DNA from: Qipengyuania polymorpha
GTDB taxonomy: Bacteria > Pseudomonadota > Alphaproteobacteria > Sphingomonadales > Sphingomonadaceae
NCBI RefSeq assembly: GCF_019711435.1
Contig: NZ_JAIGNK010000002.1
Location: 1 to 64,000 of the forward strand
DNA length: 64,000 nt
Direction: 5' to 3'
The notes under the pieces were generated by a model that was given only the letters and a program-made list of their open reading frames with translations, was not told the origin of the DNA and searched no databases. Below, piece by piece: positions 25,796 through 34,917 of this stretch. The stretch's first letter is position 1, and the number at the start of each line of letters is the position of its first letter. The position numbers and the translations under genes were made by a program.

Positions 25796-26165
25796 GCGCG
25801 AACACCCAGAATTTCGACAGCAGGAAAGTCAGCGGTGGCACGATCGCCAGCGTGGCGAGGACGTATGTCCAATGGGGCAGCGCCCGCGCTTCGACCACTG
25901 CGAGGATAGCCGTGGTCAGTCCAAGGCTGGTCAGCGAGACCACGGCGAAACGGGCCAATGCGGGCCACCACGCCTCGCTGTAAGCGAAGGTCACGCGGGC
26001 ATTGCCGACAAAGGAAATGCCGACCGCGCTCAGGAAGCCTGCGAGATTTGCCGCATAAGGGTTGATGCTGGTCGCCGTCAGTAGTGCATAGGCAACCGCG
26101 ACATGCGCCAGCGTTGCCAGCATGCCGACCGAGCCGAAGGACAGCAATTGCCGCACGAGCCGCAT
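25785..26165 (-). CDS. GtrA-like membrane protein
   Basis: A 126-residue protein with four hydrophobic segments, the length and layout of the GtrA family ([20 protein letters not shown] at the start, then a [24 protein letters not shown] loop and a final FLLSKFWVF). GtrA proteins are thought to flip polyprenyl-phosphate-linked sugars across the inner membrane. It follows the methyltransferase by 1 nt and the GtrB-like glycosyltransferase lies just upstream, which matches the common GtrA/GtrB partnership. Confidence 0.92.
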   Translation of the reverse strand: MRLVRQLLSFGSVGMLATLAHVAVAYALLTATSINPYAANLAGFLSAVGISFVGNARVTFAYSEAWWPALARFAVVSLTSLGLTTAILAVVEARALPHWTYVLATLAIVPPLTFLLSKFWVFARRT

Positions 26166-26166
26166 G

Positions 26167-26901
26167 TCAGCGTCCGGGCTTTTCCACGATGGCATAGGCC
26201 GACAGGCCGAAGGGCAGGCCGAATTTCCCGGCCATTGCGCTTTCCACCGAGAATACCCCGCCGAGCGCCTTGTTCACCGGCTTGGGCGGCATGTCATCGC
26301 CTACTGCCGGGCTGTTCGAAGCACGGGTAGCGATACGCTGCGCCACGGCGAGCGGGAACAGCAGGCTGTTGAAATAGCCGGTCTTCACCGGGCTTAGACC
26401 AGCAGCCCGAATCACGGTCTCCAACGACTTGCGCGAGTAACGGCGTTTGTGATGGTGCAATTCGTCATGCTTCGACCAGAGCCACTGGAAGGCGGGCACG
26501 GTGATGAGCATGCGGCCATTCTCGGCCAGCCCCCTGCCGAGCGTTTCCAGCGAGGCGCGGTCATCATCGATATGTTCAAGCACATCGAGCAATGCGATGA
26601 GGTCGTAGGTGCGCCCGCCGAAGTCGACACCATGGGGCAATGCGCCCGGCATGACGGCGATTCCAGACTGCGCAGTCGAATAGGCGCGCGCCTCTTCCGA
26701 ATATTCGAATGCGGAAACGCGGCCGAATTCCTCGAGCAGCGGCAAGTTTCCGCCGAAACCGCAACCAGCCTCGAAAATTCGCGCATCGGGGCCGAGATTG
26801 CCGTGGCGCTGGATGAGCTGGCGCAGGAACTTGCGGCGCCCGACGAACCACCAGTGTTCGTCCTGCAAATCGCGCATGGAGTGATAGGCGGCGACGTCCA
26901 T
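26167..26901 (-). CDS. SAM-dependent methyltransferase (class I)
   Basis: A 244-residue soluble methyltransferase. Motif I is FEAGCGFGGNLPLL, followed by the acidic strand-2 region FEYSEEARAY and a post-I LIALLDVLEHIDDD typical of Methyltransf_11/23. The region DELHHHKRRYSRKSLE is seen in methyltransferases from glycan loci. It is sandwiched between the GtrB-like and GtrA-like genes with gaps of 4 and 1 nt, so it probably modifies the sugar or its lipid carrier. The start at 26901 follows the upstream gene closely; a longer version would overlap it. Confidence 0.88.
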   Translation of the reverse strand: MDVAAYHSMRDLQDEHWWFVGRRKFLRQLIQRHGNLGPDARIFEAGCGFGGNLPLLEEFGRVSAFEYSEEARAYSTAQSGIAVMPGALPHGVDFGGRTYDLIALLDVLEHIDDDRASLETLGRGLAENGRMLITVPAFQWLWSKHDELHHHKRRYSRKSLETVIRAAGLSPVKTGYFNSLLFPLAVAQRIATRASNSPAVGDDMPPKPVNKALGGVFSVESAMAGKFGLPFGLSAYAIVEKPGR

Positions 26902-26905
26902 GGCG

Positions 26906-27904
26906 TCAGAACCCTTCCCGGCTCTCGACCACATAGAGCGGGCGTCCGCGAACCTGGATGGCCACGCGGCCAAGATATTCGCCGATGAGGCCAAGCGAGA
27001 GCAGGTTGAGCCCGCCCAGCATCAGCACGGTAATCATGATGGAGGCATAGCCCGGCACGTCCGCACCCTGCGTCAACGTGTAAACCAGCAGGAAGCCGGC
27101 ATAGGCCACCGCGCCCAGCGAAATCAGCGCGCCGATGATGGTCCAGATGCGCAGCGGCAACGTTGTCGAGGACACGATACCGTCGAGGGCAAGGTTGAGC
27201 AGTTTAAGCGTGCGCCACTTGCTCGTGCCTACCTCGCGCTCGGGGCGGACATATTCGACCGTCTCGGTGGTAAACCCGATCCACGAGAACAGGCCCTTGT
27301 TGAAGCGCGTGTGCTCGGTCATCTGCTTGAGCACTTCGATGGCATCGCGGTCGAGCAGGCGGAAATCGCCCACATCGTCGGCAATCTTGTGGTCGGCCAC
27401 CATGTTGATGGTGCGATAGAAAAGGCGCGAGGTGCTGCGCTTGAACATTGTATCCGCACTGCGGTCGCAGCGGCGCGCGTTGACCACCTTGGCGCCGCCG
27501 AGCCATTTCTCCACCATCGGGCGGATGACTTCGGGCGGGTCCTGCAGGTCGACGTCCATCGGAATGGCGGCATCACCGGTGGCTGCATCGAGCCCGGCGC
27601 TGAGCGCTGCTTCCTTGCCGAAATTGCGCGACAGGGTGAGCAGCTTGATGCGGGCATCGCCCTTGCGCAGCGTGCGCACGATGGTGGAAGTGCCGTCGCT
27701 GCTGCCGTCGTCGACGAAGATGATTTCGAGGCGGGGCGCGATTTGCGGCTCGGGCCAGCTGGCCGACATGGCCTTGTCGACCGCGAAAATGAATTCGCGA
27801 ATGCCGTCCGCCTCGTTGAAAACGGGCACGACAAGCGACAACAGGGTCTCGCCCAGATTGCCGATATCCTTGTCGAAGGTCTGATTTTCCAACACCTTGC
27901 GCAA
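26906..27904 (-). CDS. Polyprenyl-phosphate glycosyltransferase, GT2 (GtrB/DPM1-like)
   Basis: A 332-residue GT2 enzyme. The nucleotide-sugar motifs are VVPVFNEADGI, IIFVDDGSSDGT and PMDVDLQDPPE, followed by VGDFRLLDR and TTETVEYVRPEREVGTSKWR. Two C-terminal membrane helices (about residues 230-255 and 270-295) are typical of GtrB and related enzymes that load a hexose onto polyprenyl phosphate on the cytosolic face. It is the first gene of a GtrB - methyltransferase - GtrA unit, which strongly suggests production of a periplasm-facing lipid-linked sugar donor. Confidence 0.93.
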   Translation of the reverse strand: MRKVLENQTFDKDIGNLGETLLSLVVPVFNEADGIREFIFAVDKAMSASWPEPQIAPRLEIIFVDDGSSDGTSTIVRTLRKGDARIKLLTLSRNFGKEAALSAGLDAATGDAAIPMDVDLQDPPEVIRPMVEKWLGGAKVVNARRCDRSADTMFKRSTSRLFYRTINMVADHKIADDVGDFRLLDRDAIEVLKQMTEHTRFNKGLFSWIGFTTETVEYVRPEREVGTSKWRTLKLLNLALDGIVSSTTLPLRIWTIIGALISLGAVAYAGFLLVYTLTQGADVPGYASIMITVLMLGGLNLLSLGLIGEYLGRVAIQVRGRPLYVVESREGF

Positions 27905-28011
27905 TACCCCCGCAGTGCAGCTTGCCCGCTGCCTGCCGTTTTATCGCGTCAAAGCGTTAAATAAGTCTTTACCATGTTTGGCGCGAACACCGGTTGGACC
28001 CGGGGGGAAGG

Positions 28012-29883
28012 TCACGGCTCCCGAGCGGTAGAGGATACGATTTCGAAAAGCCTCGCCTCTTCCATCCCGATATCCGTCAACACCAGGTCGAAACGCGCGT
28101 CGCTCTCGAGTTGTTCATTGATGTACTGCGGCCAGATGAAAACGCGATAGCCCTGCGCCAGGGCGCTCTCGAGCAATGCCATGTCTATCTTCCCGCTTTG
28201 CTCGTGCGGCAGCGCGGCGAAGTGGCCCCCCCGCAGCGCCCAGCCTATCAGGTAACGCGAGGGCACATATGCCACGGCACGATCGGGCAGGCCGGAATGG
28301 GCCCGGCTGTATTCAACCGCGTCCTGACGGGTAAGTTGGGCGTTGCGATAATCCTGCAGGGCAAGCGCCGATGCCAGCGCGGCGGACAAGGCCCCTGCCA
28401 GCAGCAGACCTTGCGAAAGGAGTCTGGGCTTTTTGGACCCATGCCAGGCCAGGGACAGCGCCGCGGTCCCCAGAAGGATCCATGTCGGCAGCATCTGGTG
28501 CGCTCCCCCCTGCCCCGACGGCATGAATTTGGACCACGCCACCAATATGACAAAACCTGCGAACAGGCCGCTCAGCACCCAGATGCGCGGCTGCTTCGCA
28601 CGTTGCCACAGATCGACCAAAACCGGTGCGGCCGAGGCGCAGAAAAAGGGAACCAGCGGCAGGAGGTAACGCATGTTGCTGCCAAGGCCCCCGTGCCAGT
28701 CCTTGGGAAAGAACGGCAAGCTCCAGACAAGGAACAGCAGCAGCAGCGTTACGCGGGTGCGACCGGTCAGATAACCCCTGCCAATCAGGGCGGGCAAGGC
28801 GAGCGCCATCCAGGGCAGGCTCTGCCCGAGCGCCTTCTTCCAGAAGCCCCAGAACAGCTGGGTGCCATTGTCGAGCGCAACCACACCGGAGCGCGGATCG
28901 GCGAGCGCTTTTGCATCGACCATCAGGGCCCAGAAGCCGTGGAGATAAGCGCCTGCGAACTGGTAGCCGACAGCCAGGGTGACAAGCACGGCCAGTGCGC
29001 ATCCTACGACCAGCTTGCGGCGGTAACGCTCCTCGCCCAGCATTTTCTTGAAGACGAAAGCGCCGAGCGCGAGCACCACCAGCACGACAAGCATGACGAG
29101 ATGAGCCGAAAGGCTGGTCCCGCCACCGTTGCTCTGCCCGTATGTCGCGGGATTGAGCGTGCCGAACTTGACCCAATTGATAAGCGATGCTGCGATGCCG
29201 AACGGAAGGAAACCAAGCCCGATCAGCAAGAGCGGCCTGACAGGCCGTGCGTGAAGCAGGAAGATCGCGATGCCGATAGCAGCACCTGCAAGGACGACAC
29301 TGAGGCGGAAATGCAGCCCGAGGCCCAGCGCCACCCCTGCCAGCACGCAGTGCCATGCCTGCGGCTTTTGCGCATGGATGATATCGAGCGCGAGACTGGC
29401 GGCGACCAGCACTGCCAGCATTTCCACCGTATGAGGCCAGACCGCGAAGGCATATTCGAGGAAAAAGCTGCAACAGAGCAAGAGCAGGCAGGCGACGATG
29501 GCCGCGCTCTGTCCGCCGAAGTGGCGAGTAGTCATGCGATAGAGGACGAAAACCGCGGCCAGCGCGGCGACCGCATTTGCCAGCATCAGCCCCTTCGTAC
29601 CCAGCAAAGCCAGCAGGGGCGCTCCGACTATGGCCGACCCGGCGGGATATTGCGGGGTGTAACCGTTCTCGCCGAGGATCAGGATCCACAGCCGCAACTG
29701 GCCCGATTGCAATTCGGGTGTGCCGTTCTGGACGAAAAACCCATGTCCGCGCGCCATTGCGTCGGCTCCGGCGAAAAGGACAAATTCGTCGATCGTGAAG
29801 AGCCCCGGCGATGCCGACAGGCCAAGCACGATGAAAAGGCCGAGGACGCCCAGCACTGCGACAGTCTTGTGGAACTTGCTCAC
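28012..29883 (-). CDS. GT-C type membrane glycosyltransferase-like protein
   Basis: A 623-residue multi-pass protein with about 11-13 hydrophobic helices. The first periplasmic loop has acidic residues in TIDEFVLFAGADAMARG and the motif TPQYPAGSAI, resembling the acidic catalytic loop and Y-P-x-G motif of the GT39/GT83 (PMT/ArnT-like) fold, which takes sugar from a polyprenyl-phosphate donor. A soluble C-terminal part of about 90 residues follows the last helix. The GTG start at 29883 overlaps the stop of the upstream gene (GTGA); the longer frame upstream is inside that gene. The acceptor is unknown. Confidence 0.82.
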   Translation of the reverse strand: MSKFHKTVAVLGVLGLFIVLGLSASPGLFTIDEFVLFAGADAMARGHGFFVQNGTPELQSGQLRLWILILGENGYTPQYPAGSAIVGAPLLALLGTKGLMLANAVAALAAVFVLYRMTTRHFGGQSAAIVACLLLLCCSFFLEYAFAVWPHTVEMLAVLVAASLALDIIHAQKPQAWHCVLAGVALGLGLHFRLSVVLAGAAIGIAIFLLHARPVRPLLLIGLGFLPFGIAASLINWVKFGTLNPATYGQSNGGGTSLSAHLVMLVVLVVLALGAFVFKKMLGEERYRRKLVVGCALAVLVTLAVGYQFAGAYLHGFWALMVDAKALADPRSGVVALDNGTQLFWGFWKKALGQSLPWMALALPALIGRGYLTGRTRVTLLLLFLVWSLPFFPKDWHGGLGSNMRYLLPLVPFFCASAAPVLVDLWQRAKQPRIWVLSGLFAGFVILVAWSKFMPSGQGGAHQMLPTWILLGTAALSLAWHGSKKPRLLSQGLLLAGALSAALASALALQDYRNAQLTRQDAVEYSRAHSGLPDRAVAYVPSRYLIGWALRGGHFAALPHEQSGKIDMALLESALAQGYRVFIWPQYINEQLESDARFDLVLTDIGMEEARLFEIVSSTAREP

Positions 29884-31406
29884 TCGGCCCCCTCGCGCCG
29901 GCGCCAGACTGCATAGGCTTCGCCTACACGGCCCACCATCCGATACTGCAGCCACGCCTGCCTGAACCGAGGATCTTCACCCTGGAAAGCAAGATAATCG
30001 AAGTGCTCTCCGTGAAAATAGCTCTTATCTTCGCGGATATCGACGAAGACCACGTCCGGGCGATATCGCAGGAAGTCCTCGGTATTTGCCGAGCGGGCGT
30101 TGGCCAGGATCGCTTCATATTCGCCGCATCCGTCACGCTTATCGAGACAAGTACCGCGCCGGGTGGCGATAAGTGCACCCGGGATGGTCCATTGCGCCGG
30201 ATAACGGCTCGCCCAGCGTCCGCCGACAGCGTTCACGAACGGGAAGGAGGCATAGACGTTGGTCGAATAGACCATGATCGTCTCGCCTTCATTTTGGACG
30301 AAAGGCGTGAAGGCATCGACCGAAGCCGGCCGATAGGGCCCCTCGGCCAGTTCCTTACCGAAAGTGAAACAGGCAATCAGCAGGACGAGCACGGCCGGAG
30401 CAACCTCCCGCCGGGCGAAAATCCCCTTCTCGACTGCCAGCCACCCTGCCCCGGCCATGAGGAAATAGGACAAGGGCAGGATTTGGTAGTCCCATCCCTT
30501 GAACTGGATGAGATAGCTGACAAGCGCGCCTGCCCCCGCACCGACATAACGCAGGCTGACCGGGTCACCGGCGAAGCCGCGATGGAAGAGCAGCAGGGTG
30601 AACAGGAACAATCCGACCGTTTCGAGCCGGAAAAGTACGCGCGTGGAGTCTTCGCCATAGACCCAGTAGATTTTCCGGGCGACATCGAGGATGTCGGAGA
30701 AAAACTCGGGGTGGACGATGATCGTGAACGCGGCAAAGCAGACCAGCCCCGTTGCAAGCCCCAGATTGGCTGGCTCGAATGATCTCCTGATCACCCCCTT
30801 GAATGGCCCCGCCAATACGATTCCGGCAGCGATGAGCAGGAAATAGGGCTTGAGCGCGAAACCGAGCGTGGCGACGAGACCGAGAAGGAAGGCCTCGGCC
30901 TTGCCGATACCGATCCGCTCGCGTCCGATGATCGCGTAGGTGAGGTAGGGCATGCCGAATATCAGCAGCATGTGCTCACGCTGGGCGAGTTCGCCAATCG
31001 GCAGGAGGAACAATCCGCCAAGGCATGTAGCAAAGGTAACGCCTTGCGCTGCCAGCTGCAGGTTGGATTTTCGCAACAGGCGCAGGACCCACAGGCCGGA
31101 GAGACCGCACAGCATGCAGGTCTGGAGGACGAGCGCCACGGTGTCGCTGAGCCCGGTCAGGTCAGCGAACAGGAGCGCGGGTGCAGTCAGGTAGAAATTG
31201 AGCGGAGGATTGACCTCCATGATGTCGACATAGAGTTGCTGGCCATCAAGGAACTTGCGCGTGGCGACAAGATACCAGCTGTCGTCATGGCTCAGCCAGA
31301 ACCGACTGTAGAATGCCGCCGCCAGCGCCGCGACCAGCACCGGAAGGGCGTAGAGAACCACTGGCAAGCGGTGCGCAGAGTCGGTGCTGGTGTCGGTGGA
31401 TGCCAT
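29880..31406 (-). CDS. GT-C type membrane protein, glycan biosynthesis
   Basis: A 508-residue multi-pass membrane protein with about 10-12 helices and a soluble C-terminal domain. The first loop, WLSHDDSWYLVATRKFLDGQ, followed by MEVNPPLNFYLTAP, has the double-acidic motif and N-P-P motif of GT-C glycosyltransferases. The start MASTDTSTDS at 31406 is selected from three in-frame candidates. The 4-nt GTGA overlap with the next gene shows that the two GT-C genes form one unit. They presumably use periplasmic lipid-linked sugars such as the one made by the GtrB-like enzyme. Confidence 0.82.
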   Translation of the reverse strand: MASTDTSTDSAHRLPVVLYALPVLVAALAAAFYSRFWLSHDDSWYLVATRKFLDGQQLYVDIMEVNPPLNFYLTAPALLFADLTGLSDTVALVLQTCMLCGLSGLWVLRLLRKSNLQLAAQGVTFATCLGGLFLLPIGELAQREHMLLIFGMPYLTYAIIGRERIGIGKAEAFLLGLVATLGFALKPYFLLIAAGIVLAGPFKGVIRRSFEPANLGLATGLVCFAAFTIIVHPEFFSDILDVARKIYWVYGEDSTRVLFRLETVGLFLFTLLLFHRGFAGDPVSLRYVGAGAGALVSYLIQFKGWDYQILPLSYFLMAGAGWLAVEKGIFARREVAPAVLVLLIACFTFGKELAEGPYRPASVDAFTPFVQNEGETIMVYSTNVYASFPFVNAVGGRWASRYPAQWTIPGALIATRRGTCLDKRDGCGEYEAILANARSANTEDFLRYRPDVVFVDIREDKSYFHGEHFDYLAFQGEDPRFRQAWLQYRMVGRVGEAYAVWRRREGAE

Positions 31407-31521
31407 GGGAAATGCCGGGTGGTTCGTGAAAGCGCTTGAGGCTATGGGTAATCGAACGGTAGGAACCTTAGGAATAGTCCGGCGCGGTTCATCCCCCGCC
31501 ATGCGGCTTTCCTACGGGGGT

Positions 31522-32886
31522 ATGGTTAATAATTTCGTGACAAGACTCTCGAGCCTCTGGAATGCGGGCGTGAACCTCTCGCGCGGTCCGATTGCACGGG
31601 CGAGTGCGCTCAGCCTCGGCATCAGGCTGACAGGCCTTGCGCTGCTGTTTGCCCAGGCGGTGCTCACCGCGCGGCTCCTGGGTCCGGCAGGCTACGGAAC
31701 CATCGCCACCGTTCTCGCGATAGCCCAGGTGCTGGCGATGCTGGCCGTATTCGGCCTCGGGCCGATGGCGGTGCGCGAGGTGCCTTCGCGCCTTGCGGGC
31801 GGCGAACTGGCCGCCCTGGCCAGATTGTGGCGGCTATCCTTGCGGATAGTCCTGCTGCTTTCGATCCTGTTTGCAGCTGTAGCAGTCCTCGTCGCGATAC
31901 CCGCATTTGCTGGACAGCATACAGCCGGCGAAAGACTTGCGTTCGGGGGCCTTCTTGTGGTCCCCCTTGCGCTGGTCGGCCTGCTGCGCGGCTGGGCCCA
32001 GGGCTTCGACAGGATGTGGAATGCCCAGCTTCCCTCGGAGGTTATGAGGCCGGCCCTCATGGTCGCGGCCATGCTGGTCGTGGCGCTTGGCGGACTCGCT
32101 TTTTCGCCGCGGGATTATGTCATGCTCGCCCTGATCGGGACCGTGCTGGCAGCCGCCGCATCCTTTGCGATGCTGTGGCACAGCAATTTGCGCAAGCTGC
32201 CGAAGGACGCAGAAAAACCAGCCGCCAAGGCGACAGCCATGGCATCGCTTCCCTTTCTTGGCCTGGGCATAACCGTCATCCTCCAGGGCGAACTCAATAC
32301 CCTTCTTTTGGCCAGCCTCGCGGGCCCCGAGGAAACCGGTCTCTTCCAGCCGGTAGCGCGCGTGGCCCCGCTTCTCGCCCTTCCGGTGCAGGCTGCAGGC
32401 ATGCGATTTGCGCCAAAAATCGCCGAATTCTGGCGCAAGGGCGACATCGAGCGTGTGCGTTCGCTGACACGCACCTTCACCTGGACGACCAGCCTGCTCA
32501 CTGCGCTTATAGCGATTGCTATCGCGGCAGCCGGCCCTTGGATCTTCGCTCTTTTCGGCAAGGAGTTCATCGCGAGCGCGCCCCTTCTCTGGGTAATGGC
32601 CGCAGCCTATGTGATTAGCGCGGCGGGCGGGCCGGCGGGGGTCATCTTCGCGATGGCCCGGCGCACCGGAACGGCCGCCATGGGGCAGATCGCCGGCCTC
32701 GCGGTCAATCTGGCTATCGGGGTGTTGCTGATACCCTCTTACGGGGCGGCTGGAGCCGTCATGGCGATGCTGGCGGCCTTCGTGACATGGAACCTCCTGC
32801 TGGTCGCCCTCATGCGGCGGCAGCTGGGTATCGACCCTTCGCTGTTCGCTCTGGTTTCTCAACCGCGCGACAGACCCGCGGCATAG
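31522..32886 (+). CDS. Polysaccharide flippase (Wzx/MATE-like)
   Basis: About 454 residues with roughly 12-14 hydrophobic helices in the pattern of the MOP superfamily polysaccharide transporters. The first helix region ASALSLGIRLTGLALLFAQAV and LLGPAGYGTIATVLA is characteristic, as is the middle LQGELNTLLLASLAGPEETG. These proteins flip undecaprenyl-diphosphate oligosaccharides to the periplasm. GGGGG precedes the ATG at 31522; an ATG at 31501 is also possible. The gene end overlaps the convergent pyruvyl transferase gene by 28 nt. Confidence 0.9.
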   Translation: MVNNFVTRLSSLWNAGVNLSRGPIARASALSLGIRLTGLALLFAQAVLTARLLGPAGYGTIATVLAIAQVLAMLAVFGLGPMAVREVPSRLAGGELAALARLWRLSLRIVLLLSILFAAVAVLVAIPAFAGQHTAGERLAFGGLLVVPLALVGLLRGWAQGFDRMWNAQLPSEVMRPALMVAAMLVVALGGLAFSPRDYVMLALIGTVLAAAASFAMLWHSNLRKLPKDAEKPAAKATAMASLPFLGLGITVILQGELNTLLLASLAGPEETGLFQPVARVAPLLALPVQAAGMRFAPKIAEFWRKGDIERVRSLTRTFTWTTSLLTALIAIAIAAAGPWIFALFGKEFIASAPLLWVMAAAYVISAAGGPAGVIFAMARRTGTAAMGQIAGLAVNLAIGVLLIPSYGAAGAVMAMLAAFVTWNLLLVALMRRQLGIDPSLFALVSQPRDRPAA

Positions 32887-33923
32887 GATCGTAATCTCGC
32901 ACGATAGCCGAGGCAGGCCTCGTGCAGGGCGCGCCCCTTTGCCTCGGGCGCGGAGATTGCCCCATCCAGCTTGCTCCGCAGTTCCTCGCTGCTGAAATCC
33001 GCATAGCCCAGGAGATTGTCCTCGGCTTCGATCGAAGCGCAGAAATCGCGGCATTTCCTGCGGTATTCGAGCAGCAGGTTGGGCAGCCCGCACATCGAGG
33101 CAAGCACGCTGCCATGGAGCCGCACGCTGACCGACAAACACGCCCTGCGCGCAAATTGCCGATAGGCTTCGAAGGTCGGGGGGCACTGGATGGCCGTTCC
33201 GCCAAGACCGGCAGCCGCCAGCACTTTTCCAATGGGTTCGAGATCGTCCGAATGGAAGGCCAGCGGCACGATAGTCCACCCGGCTGCTGCCAGCCGCGCC
33301 AGTTCGCTCGCCATCGCCGTATCGAAAGCGGCGAGGCGCGCCTTGTCTTCGGACGTGCGCCCTACGCTGGTATTGAACAGCAGGGTTTTCGAGTTCGGGT
33401 CGCAGTCCTGAGCGTCCGGCGTCAGGGCCAGCGCCAGGTCGCCGATGATTTCAGCCTTGTCGACTCCTGCGCGGTGCAATTGCGCAAGCGAGTGCGGACC
33501 GCGCACCCCCACCCGTTCGAAGCGTGACAGTGCACGGGCCCAACGCGGGTCGAGTTCCCCCTCACTCCCCGAAAAGCCCGCACTACCGACACCGGTGCCC
33601 AGCGTCGCCAAGGGTATGCCAAGGTCGAGACATTGTTCGGCGATGTCGATGTAATTCGCATTCACCAGGGTCCCGCCGCCAAGGAAAGCCAGCTCGAAGC
33701 GCGCTGTCCCGCCAAGCGGTGTTCGCGCCAGAAGCCGCTCCCCCCCGGGCGTCGACAGGGTTTCCACCCGCGGTCCCAGCAATGCATGCGCGGCTTCGTA
33801 CATCGCTTCGTCGCCAAGATTGTCGTGGCCGACAAACCCGATGTAACCGGTCCTGCACCCCGGGCTTGCGATGCGCGCCAGCGCCTTGCGGGCAAGGACG
33901 GTAGCGGAGCGAATGTTGCTCAT
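32859..33923 (-). CDS. Polysaccharide pyruvyl transferase family protein
   Basis: A 354-residue protein with the hallmarks of PS_pyruv_trans (Pfam PF04230-type, CsaB relatives): GYIGFVGHDNLGDEAMYEA at the N-terminus, FLGGGTLVNA, a central RVGVRGPHS, and the late SVRLHGSVLASMCGLP. Such enzymes add pyruvate ketals from phosphoenolpyruvate to sugars, giving acidic glycans. The start overlaps the stop of the upstream GT2 gene by 4 nt (ATGA), and the end overlaps the opposite-strand flippase by 28 nt. Confidence 0.92.
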   Translation of the reverse strand: MSNIRSATVLARKALARIASPGCRTGYIGFVGHDNLGDEAMYEAAHALLGPRVETLSTPGGERLLARTPLGGTARFELAFLGGGTLVNANYIDIAEQCLDLGIPLATLGTGVGSAGFSGSEGELDPRWARALSRFERVGVRGPHSLAQLHRAGVDKAEIIGDLALALTPDAQDCDPNSKTLLFNTSVGRTSEDKARLAAFDTAMASELARLAAAGWTIVPLAFHSDDLEPIGKVLAAAGLGGTAIQCPPTFEAYRQFARRACLSVSVRLHGSVLASMCGLPNLLLEYRRKCRDFCASIEAEDNLLGYADFSSEELRSKLDGAISAPEAKGRALHEACLGYRARLRSYAAGLSRG

Positions 33924-34825
33924 TTTGCGCCCTTTCTCACCCTATAGGTAAATCCGCCCCAGCTTTGGGCCGCCCGGGTCAGGCTTTCGGCAGCACCGCC
34001 CCTGCGACCCATGGCCAATCGCAGCCCTGCCTGTCCCATCCATACTGCGGTGCGCCCCGCAGCCTTGGCTGCCTCAAGCGCCCCACCCTTACGCATGGCC
34101 GCGGCTCCCCGTCCGATACGGGCGAACCTGCCAAGCTGGAAAGCAAGCTTCATCTCGTCTTGCGAAATGATGTGCTCGACCTTCGCGGCGGGCACGAACC
34201 GGAAGGTCGCACCGCGCCGGACGAGGGCGCGTGCCATCATGCTGTCCTCGCCGCCGATCGCCAGTTTTCCCTGCCCGAAATTGACTGCCCCGGTCTCGAA
34301 CCGCTCGTCGCCCAGAATGTCGCGGCGCACGGCAAAGTTGGCACCCTTGACCTCGTCGGGCGCGATCGGTCCTGCCTCGCGCTCCGGTGCAGTGCAGCCG
34401 CAGGCGCGGCCCTTGTCGGCAAGCGCTGCAAGCCATTCCGGCGCCGGTCCGAGCCAGTGCGGTGCGATTGCACCGGCATAGGCACCTGCATCGGGAAAGC
34501 TCTCCGCTGCATCAAGGTAGCTGGCCAGCCATTGTTCGGAGGGAATGGCATCGTCGTCGAGGAAGATAAGCAAATCGCCCGTGGCGTTGGCAATGCCAGT
34601 GTTGAGCGCGTGCGATTTTCCAGCGCGCGGCTCGTCCAGCACGATAGCGCGGCCACCTGCAGCAAACCGGGCCATCAACGCCTTGGTATCGTCCGTGCTG
34701 CCATTGTCGACGAGCAGGATTTCCACGCCGCCTTCGACCCGTTCGAGCTGTGCCAGCGCATCGAGCACCAGCGGCAGCGTGTCCGCGCCATTGCGGCTGG
34801 GGAGGATGATGGAACAGCAAACCAT
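33920..34825 (-). CDS. Glycosyltransferase family 2
   Basis: A 301-residue GT-A fold enzyme: SIILPSRNGADTLPLVLDAL, EILLVDNGSTDDT and the metal-binding DLLIFLDDDAIPSEQWL. VKGANFAVRRDIL and GGEDSMM correspond to the acceptor-side and catalytic acidic region (ED motif). No membrane segment is evident, so it acts at the cytosolic face on a lipid-linked precursor. It is translationally coupled to the pyruvyl transferase downstream. The start MVCCSIILPS at 34825 fits the family; the frame upstream overlaps the divergent GT2 gene. Confidence 0.92.
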   Translation of the reverse strand: MVCCSIILPSRNGADTLPLVLDALAQLERVEGGVEILLVDNGSTDDTKALMARFAAGGRAIVLDEPRAGKSHALNTGIANATGDLLIFLDDDAIPSEQWLASYLDAAESFPDAGAYAGAIAPHWLGPAPEWLAALADKGRACGCTAPEREAGPIAPDEVKGANFAVRRDILGDERFETGAVNFGQGKLAIGGEDSMMARALVRRGATFRFVPAAKVEHIISQDEMKLAFQLGRFARIGRGAAAMRKGGALEAAKAAGRTAVWMGQAGLRLAMGRRGGAAESLTRAAQSWGGFTYRVRKGAK

Positions 34826-34917
34826 GGAAAACCGCTCTATGACGCGCCTTGGGACGACGACAAGCACCAAACCATTGGTTATGGACCGTTTGCAATGACG
34901 ATGCGCGAACACAGCGA

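Noticed and set aside
25785-27904. Prophage seroconversion cassette, suggested by the gtrA/gtrB-like pair next to tRNA-Pro
   Set aside because: No integrase, att repeat or phage gene is nearby, and the surrounding genes continue as a chromosomal glycan locus. The tRNA 3' end is not duplicated at the far edge that I can see.
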